Part shown: positions 56,826 through 64,000 of the stretch, one piece after another
Layout: the number at the start of each line of letters is the position of its first letter
How positions within the stretch are numbered: the first letter of the stretch is position 1
Assembly (NCBI GenBank): GCA_027604185.1
Contig: JADGKB010000014.1
Coordinates: forward strand, 1-64,000
Direction: 5' to 3'
Length of the DNA: 64,000 nucleotides
Source: Boothiomyces macroporosus
Lineage: Eukaryota; Chytridiomycota; Chytridiomycetes; Rhizophydiales; Terramycetaceae
Notes under the pieces: generated by a model
Database searches by the model: none
What the model was told of the DNA's origin: nothing
Seen by the model: only the letters and a program-made list of their open reading frames with translations
Position numbers and translations under genes: made by a program

Positions 56826-59800
56826 TTATATTGCATATCCTATTAATTCTATTCGCACTACACTTTCGTTTTTGCGAACAATCAGACGCTCTTCGGAAAC
56901 CCCAAAAGTACTTGGAGTAAACATCACAGGAAGGATGATGAAACTTCTAGCTGTTAATATCATTTCTCTTATTGGAATTGCAAATACACCAGTCACAATA
57001 AATTTGACATGTGCGTTGTGATTATCTGGGTTGCTGATTTTCAGAGATAGTGTTTTGGATTGGCCAATTTTGACATCTCCAAAATCTAGAATATTCCTGG
57101 TGAGGTTAGGGGTTCTTGATGTTTTTGCTATGGAGGTTGGCAATGGAATCGCCATATTTCTGTTTGGCGTTTTTAAAATGTTTATATTTGGAGTCATACC
57201 TACAATTGATTCTAGATACTTTGTTTGAGTTTTACTTCTTGCTGGAGTCATAAAGTCTTTAGAAAAGTTAGGAGGACGGGAATGCTCCACAGTATGCATT
57301 GGGGTTTTGATTCCTTTGAAGCGATCATGAAGATTTCCCCCAGATTCACTTTGTGCTTTTGAAGGCGTTTTAAGGTCATAATTAACCGGTCTATCTGTAT
57401 CTGGGACACTTGATACTGACTTTTTCAGTTGCACTTTTGAATCAAGAGTCAAGTTATCTTTTCCATTCGAATGTTTGATGGATTTTGCAACTTCCATGGT
57501 GTGAATCGTTTCGTCCTTCAACTTTGGTAGTGGATCTGTTTGTAGCCGCATATCTTTGGTAGGAGTGTTGTGGAGTGTACCATGATCGCGACCAAAGTTT
57601 GCTGGAGAAAAGAGCTTTGTTTTGTTATTCTTTACTGTGGTATCTCCAGTGCTCATAGTCTGATTCGATGTGTGATTAGGGGTTTTGCTCAGACTGTCGA
57701 TTGTTGTCCCTGGAAACTCTCCAAAGCTCTTTTCGATATCAGATTGATCTATGTTCTTTTTAGTATAGCCCTTGATTTGAATATTTATATCAGCGTTACA
57801 AGTTTTGATTTGATAAAGAGTTTGGTAGATGCCATTAGTTTCTGGATGAAAATTAATCACAATTTCCTGAGAATCAAATGCAAGAATCACTCCGTTGTCA
57901 GGTTCGCATTTGAAAATCGATTTTTCAATCAGATGCACTTTTTCATCTTCAATCCAGTGTGTCTGGCCAATTTTGGATAGCCTCCAATCAATGGACTTGT
58001 TGCTGCTATTCGTCAGACAAATTTTGAGTCTTTGGCTTTTGTTTTTTGGGGCATATAACAAATAGCGGTACCGAGAAGTATTTCCTGTTTTAGTTGTACC
58101 AGAATGGCTGGGTATTACTATAACACCGAATGTTGGCTGAGTTAAGACACCAATACCTTCGTAATCGAATCTCCATCATCTACTTCTGTACAATCACTAT
58201 TAGATTTAGGACTGAGAGCTTGCCCTTCAAATTTAGAAGAGAAAGATGCTTCAGAATTTAATGATTTGTGGTCAGATATACATTCGTTGGTAGATTCTTG
58301 TGTAACTTCAAGAGCCTGCTGCCAGTCAAATGGATCAATATCTTCAGTTTCCGTACGGCCCTCTGATGCGTCGCTCTTTGACAAAATTTCTGCCTTTTCA
58401 TCTGATATTATGTCATTGGTCAAAATAAGTTCACTCGTGCTGCCCAAGTGCATGTTTGACAATCGATCATTGATAAATCTACTTTCAAAAGAGTCCTTTT
58501 CTTGCTGCGATACAACTAAATGAGATACAGATATTGAATTACTCAAATTACTACGTGAAAGAATACATACTTTTGTGTAGCAGCCTTTCCATGCTCATTA
58601 GGTGTCTCTAGAAGTTCTTGTAGTTCAGCGGGGCTCTCGCCTTTGGGAATGCCTTGAACAATTTCAGTAGATTCAAATGTCTGGCCAAAGTTGTCTTGTA
58701 GAATATCTTTAGGACCTGGATTAAGAGGCGGCTTTGATCTTTCGTTCTGTGGAGTACTCTCATATAATGGCTTGCGCACTACTCGTTTTCCCGCAGGAGT
58801 AGCACCAAGTTTTTCTGATCTTTCATGCGGAGTTTCTCCAATTGGATCTATTAATTTTCCATTTCTATCATGCTTTGGAGTGTACCAAGTTGGCTATAAT
58901 TAATATATCGCTACTCTACTTTCTGCACTTGGTGCTCCGCCTATCTGACCCAAAGAACCTGACCTTGAAGCAAAAAATGAGCCTGGAGAAACATCAGTGA
59001 CAATACTGGACAAGGTCCGGACATTTTGAGGGGTAAACTCCTTGATATCTATAGCATCTCCAAAAACAGAATCTTTATCCAAATCATTTAAAAGTGAATT
59101 GGCAGGTTGGAATTCTTCATCTATTTGTATTACTTTGTCCATTTCTTCTTTTAGTTTGTGAAAATCATCACTCTGATCAATAGATTTGTCCAAATCTGAT
59201 AAAGATAGTTCCGGATTGATATTTGAGCCTGAAATCATTGGATCGTCTATTTCTGAAAAAATCTTGATTTTCGATTCGTCCAATTCTTCAATTCCAGATT
59301 CAGACATTTGTGATGGGATATTTTGTTCATTCATAAAAGAATTATCCCTGGAGCGATTTGATCCATTCTCGGAGGACACTGTTTCCCTTGGAGCTCCTTT
59401 TTCTAATAGTAGTGTTGGGAACTTTGCAAACGGGCTTTTGATTACAAATTCTTTTGGTCTGGAATCTAGGTCAGTTAAAAAGCACCTTGGTCATCTACAA
59501 ACGGATCTTTGATTGCAGATGCCTTTGGTGTTTCCAATATATCATAAACTTTGTTTGGCCTTGGAGTTTCTTGAATAGAGTCCTCACAGTCGTCAAACAG
59601 ACTGGATGGCGGGTCGGTTGGGCTGCCATTCATTTCTATGGCAGTATTTTGCTCTACTGAATGTTCAGAAATTCTCCCTTGTATCGAATCTACGGACATA
59701 TCAAGGTCAGACATTGCGTTATGCATCGAACTTTCCTGAAGCGTTGAAATTGTTTTCTCTTGGATATATTCTGAAAAGGTAACTTTTTTAGCTCATCATT

Positions 59801-60091
59801 ACCTTTTCCTTTGCGTGGCTCTTGTATTATCGAGTTGATTTCAGACAAAAGTTTTTCCATGAGATTGTCCAACCTTTCAAACTAAAATTTTTACATTAAT
59901 ATTGTCAGCATATTAACACCAAATCTAACTTTTGATGGGAAGCTGGAGCTACGGCGTACGGTTTGTTTTCGCCACCGCAGTTCGACCATGGAATACGATT
60001 CATGACTCAAATAAGCGAACTGAAATAAGGACGGTTTAATTGGAGATTGTTCAAATGATCTTGTGCCATGTGTGTTGCTAGTCCGTTTCAT
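56826..60091 (-). CDS. SPD-2/CEP192-like protein with ASH-type domains
   Basis: Seven exons and six introns (36, 20, 20, 21, 20, 20 nt) encode 1042 residues. The N-terminal two thirds are acidic and disordered, with repeated ETP/TPxxxR motifs that look like CDK-type sites (IQETPRPNK, GETPHERSEK, ATPAGKR). The C-terminal third has two Ig-like modules of the MSP/ASH kind: one around SGTTKTGNTSRYRYLLYAPK, and a last one from LDFGDVKIGQSKTLSLKISN to the C-terminus. This organisation matches SPD-2/CEP192 centrosome proteins that recruit Plk/Aurora kinases and build microtubule-organising centres. The assignment rests on architecture and motifs, so another ASH-domain protein is possible. Confidence 0.65.
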
Positions 60092-60326
60092 CCCTGGTGG
60101 CTGAAAAAGCCTGTTGAACCGAAAGACACTAAACTTTGATTAATTGAGTTTTAATTTGGTTGGCTTGCAGAGAGAAATAATTTCTAAATGGGCTTCAACA
60201 TAAATATCCTGGTGTATTTTGTTTGATAACCGAATTTTCAATTGCTTGTGATTGACCGCTGTGCTAAGCCTCTTTTTGATTTCTCATGGCACCTCAGCCA
60301 ATTTCTTGTCTGATAACTCAAACAGT

Positions 60327-62277
60327 ATGAGGACTCAAAACCCAAACAACTGTGATAATTGCGCAAGAAAAAAGAAGCGCTGTGATAGGGAGCAACCGCA
60401 GTGTGGTAATTGTATAGCAAGCGGTGCAGAATGTTCGTATTATGATTTGAAGAAGCCTGGACCAAAACCTGGACGTTCAAAAGCATTGGAAGATAGATTA
60501 CGCAAATTGGAAGCGATTGTAGACGCCTTAAATCTAGATGAACATAGTGCAAGCGATTCAAATGATGTGAAATCTGTTTCCCCATCTCAAATGTCCAAAT
60601 TGGCGATTGCTCCTGTTGTGCCAGCTTCTCCCGCCTTTTCAAGACATACTGCTGTTCCTCCTCATGTGGAAGCTCCTAGACCAGATTTGGAAGAATTGTT
60701 TTTGTCTACTGGCTCAAGCTACTTGTTTTTGAATGAAGAGGAAATCAGAAAAGCGATCAACGACTCATTGTTTATGCGTTATGTAGTATATGCTCTTGGT
60801 GCTTCAGTCGCTCCTCCTTCCATGGTTTCTGCGGAATTTGGATCGAGAAAAGATATGGCGGAAGTTTACTTTAAGATGGCTGAAACCTTTTTGCGAAGGG
60901 TTTTCAGAAAGCCATCTTACCATAGCGTGTTGGGATTATTTGGATTGGTCATTTATTGCACTCGTAAATTATCATTTAATTTTAGGCACCAACCGCGGCC
61001 CAGAGACGTTTTACTACTACACGGTTGGAGTGAGGATAGCGATATCAATTGGATTGAACAGTGAAGAGGAATACAAGCGTCAAGGATTAACGGATGAGCA
61101 AAAGGAGATTATGCGCAGAACATGGTGGACAGTATACCTTGGAGACAGAATCTTATCCGCCTTGCGATATGAATCCCCTTTGATTAAAGACGAATACTGT
61201 CTAGTGCGGTTGCCTGCTAGCCCAGAAAGTGTGTTCCATCCTCAAGATAAGATGGAAATATTGGAGACCAGCATCATGTCCTCGAACGAATGGTACATCC
61301 CTACTCCTAGAAATTTAGCACATGAATCATATCTGATCATTCTCGTAAAGCTACACGGCAGAATTATTGCTCTATCCAAAGAAAACAAGAGCACTAGGAC
61401 AAAATTATCTCAAGCGGAATATCTATTCAGAGAATGCTCATTGAGTAGTGCCCTTAGAGATTGGTATGCTGCATGTCCAGATTCTATTCGAAATGTTCTT
61501 CAAGATATAAACAAAGACACTCCACCCGCAAATCCAAAGAAAGTCTGGAATAATGCATATATCATGATTTTGTATTACTGCATCAAGTTGTACCTGCCAA
61601 AGAAATCACTATTGGACAATATTCAAGAAAATGTCCAATTGGCAGCCTCTTCTTCTGCTGCAAGAGAAACCTTTTTGGCTGGATGTGACTGTGCTGCAAT
61701 TGTTCAGTGCTTCCTGAAGCACAACCCTTCATTCCACTATGTTCCTCCATTCATTGCATCATGCTTGTTTGGAGCTGGAATTATGCTTTTAGTAGTCAGC
61801 AGAATGAATCTGAACCCAAATGATGTGGCATTAGCGGAATTCAGTTATCAGACAGTTGTCACCTCCCTTGCTCAACAAAGTGCATTATACAACATCGGCA
61901 CAAGCCAAAAAGCGCTTTTGGACCGCTTGGAAACTTGTAGAGACCCAGTGTTGCTCGTTCTAGCCATCAAGTCTCTAAAGAATATGAAGGGTGAGGCATA
62001 TGCTACTTCTTCGTCGGAAATGCTCCTTGCAGATCCAGATGAAATCAGCGGCGCTACTATGGATGCTCTCAGTGATGGTCCTTTGGACACGCAGTTTAGA
62101 AGTATGGGAGTTCCAATGAACATGGGCATGACTGCATATGCAAACACTGAACTATTAGAAACGGTTGCAGAATTATCAAATCCCTATGCTGAGCTCCTAA
62201 TGGGAGTCGGAATGTCTAACCCGGAGCCAACTTTTGATCAGCTTTTTGACTTTTCGGGCGGTGCAATGCAGCAGTAA
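60327..62277 (+). CDS. Zn2Cys6 transcription factor with fungal_trans-type domain 1
   Basis: Two exons with a 22-nt intron encode 642 residues. The zinc cluster is complete: CDNCARKKKRCDREQPQCGN then CIASGAEC (six cysteines), followed by a basic KPGPKPGRSK linker and a short dimerisation coil (ALEDRLRKLEAIVDAL). The middle homology region carries the splice (FGLVIYCTRTNRGPETFYY) and IAISIGLNSEE ... EIMRRTWWTVYLGDR, the classic fungal_trans motif. An acidic/Met-rich C-terminus may activate. It should bind CGG-type repeats as a dimer. The earlier in-frame codons have no ATG, so the start is 60327. A second, related factor follows 161 nt downstream. Confidence 0.9.
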
Positions 62278-62438
62278 TTTCATTATAGACTTGTGAGATT
62301 CATGGTAAATAAAACACTATAATTTTGATTCGTTGATTATGGTAAAACATCGGAATTAGTTTAGCCGAGGTACCGTACCCCCCATTCGTTTCTTCTTCGC
62401 CTCACGGCTAAAAGGAAAAGTTTCGTTACGTTTGCATT

Positions 62439-63979
62439 ATGCAAGAATACACACCAGTTCCAAGTCCGCTAATAAAGGGTGGGATAGAAGGTAAAAGGCG
62501 GGTAAGAACAAGTAATGCCTGCAGCTACTGCGCTACCAAAAAAACCAAATGCGATGGCCAACAACCATGTGGGAAATGTACCGTCTTGCACCTGGAATGT
62601 ATCTATGTAGAAAAAACAAAGCGCAGAGGGCCAAAACCTGCACAACTTGAATTGTTCAAACAAGCTGGGTCTTTTCCAGAGCGACATGATTTTTTCTCTT
62701 GGACACATGCTTCATTCCCGCCGATAGCTAATCAAGATGGAGGTGACCAGTAACTGATATAGTAAAAATTCCGTGGCTTCAGATTTACTTTACCTGGGTG
62801 AACCCCAAAATGCCAATGCTTTCACAGAGTTGGTTTATGGAGAATGTCGACCAAGTGCCAAATGTTTTACTGCATATAATGTACGCACTTGCTTTAACTA
62901 TTCCAATTAACAAAAGCGTAACGTACAACGGAGGTGATGAACATTACAAGTACTGTAAATTGGTGTTGGATAATCATTTGGAAAGCCCTAATCCATTTAT
63001 TGTTATTACTGCATTGTTGGTATCGTTCTACGGAGTTGGATCTACCCGCCCTGTATCAAGTCCAATCTATTTGGCAGCAGCGATTAGAATGGCACAGCAT
63101 CTTGGAATGGAACGCGACGAAGATATCATCTGGATATCTCACAATGAAAAGCTTTTAGGTACCCAAATCGGTACCTCAAAGGAATTCTGTAGATTAATAT
63201 GGTGGCAATGTTACGAACATGATTTTTATACTTCGTTTTATTCCAGGCTACCCTACATGATTGACGAAAGCTCTCAGCATCCACCTTACCCAAATGGTTA
63301 TTTTGAACAGCCATATTTGGACTCGGATGAGCAATCCACCATCTTAACCTCCTTCTTTGGCTTGATTTCTATTTGTAGAAAGGTTGGCAGGTATGAAATT
63401 AAAATGAAAACCAACACGATGATGAATATGGCTGATGAAAGAGAAAGAATTGACAGCGAGCTAGGTATTTGATAATTAATCGTAGTATTTTGGTACAACT
63501 CACTACCTCAATGGATGAAGGCAAGATCAGAAGAGTTTAGCCCCATCTTGACTTCCATTGAGCCGCCGCCATGGCGTTTGGCATATATGCTAACCCTCTA
63601 CCACTTTTGCAGAATAGTCTTACATAAACATGAATTTGTTATGTCCACTGCAAATCCTGAAAGGGCAAGAAGTTCTTTATCCACTAGGATTTGTATCGAA
63701 TCAGCTTCAAACATCTCCAACTTGCTTCAAATATTTATGAAGACTAATTCCACCTTTGCCTTTGTTCCATCCTTTATTCACTTGTGCATATTCACCTCTG
63801 GCGCTGTATATTGCATCACTGCAAAGATTAACGGAAGCTCGAATGCTGCAAGCAATATCCTAGAACTGCATGTCACTGCTCTGAGAAATATCGGATGGCA
63901 CTATTCTCAAGCCTTAGAAAAAGCCAACATCCTAATGAAATGGATAACTAATGTAGATTTGGCAGTGCAGGGCATTTAA
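62439..63979 (+). CDS. Zn2Cys6 transcription factor with fungal_trans-type domain 2
   Basis: Three exons with introns of 20 and 21 nt encode 499 residues. Zinc cluster: CSYCATKKTKCDGQQPCGKC...C, with the KTKRRGPKPAQ linker. Unlike its neighbour it lacks a clear coiled coil after the cluster. The regulatory domain includes YFTWVNPKMPMLSQSWF (made by splicing), YLAAAIRMAQHLGMERDED and CRLIWWQCYEHDF, typical of xylanase-regulator-like fungal_trans domains. The first intron uses a GTGACC 5' end, hidden next to a more obvious but wrong GTAACT. Likely an ancient tandem duplicate of the factor upstream. The gene ends just before the window edge. Confidence 0.88.
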
Positions 63980-64000
63980 TATATTATCTTTTACGTCGTT

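Overview
The window is nuclear DNA of a fungus. It holds about 33 protein genes that are broken into exons by roughly 100 extremely short introns, nearly all 19-22 nt long, with GT..AG ends and a CTAAC/TTAAT-like branch site a few bases before the 3' end. Fungal marker content includes velvet regulators, Zn2Cys6 activators with a fungal_trans-type domain, Rad7, Lrp1/Rrp47, a Heh/Src1 membrane protein, WBP1 and Delta-12 desaturases. An SPD-2/CEP192-like protein with ASH domains hints at an early-diverging lineage that keeps centriole-type components; this placement is an inference. No tRNA, rRNA, CRISPR or transposon was recognised.

Layout. 0-2.2 kb: an ankyrin-like fragment and a coiled-coil protein with a 24-bp tandem repeat. 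3.7-8.1 kb (+): phospholipid methyltransferase (Opi3), Golgi CASP/Coy1, PKA catalytic subunit. 8.2-13.7 kb (-): Sec1, Heh1/Src1-type inner nuclear membrane protein, a cystathionine-lyase-family PLP enzyme. 14.3-28 kb: four paralogous membrane oxidoreductases (DOMON, cytochrome b561, cytochrome b5, FAD/NAD reductase) with an SH3 domain inserted in the NAD lobe, interrupted by Rad7 (-) and cytidine deaminase (+). 28.1-30.9 kb (-): two Delta-12 desaturases. 31.5 kb: Lrp1/Rrp47. 32-38 kb (-): a gene-sparse stretch with four intact velvet-domain genes and decayed velvet-like fragments. 38.4-50 kb (+): Sel1-repeat protein, WBP1, EFL1, a transmembrane SH3 protein with NGN-type repeats, and a second Sec1/Munc18 protein with a long Pro/Gln/Tyr-rich tail. 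50-53 kb (-): two secreted-Cys-rich/TM/SH3 proteins. 53-57 kb (+): two paralogous multi-pass membrane proteins of unknown function. 57-60 kb (-): the SPD-2-like protein. 60-64 kb (+): two Zn2Cys6 transcription factors.

Themes. Membrane traffic and the secretory pathway are prominent (Sec1, second SM protein, Coy1, WBP1, Opi3). SH3 domains occur in seven genes, always on proteins with transmembrane segments. The oxidoreductases look like complete trans-plasma-membrane electron chains: cytosolic NAD(P)H to FAD, b5, b561, then an external DOMON haem. Outside the velvet region genes are packed tightly, with several same-strand neighbours 14-64 nt apart. Most breaks in open frames are explained by the tiny introns: removing them gives whole-codon lengths for almost every gene. 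Two features stand out: back-to-back intron units with no exon between them, and a few tiny introns that must end in TG or CG to keep conserved protein sequence.
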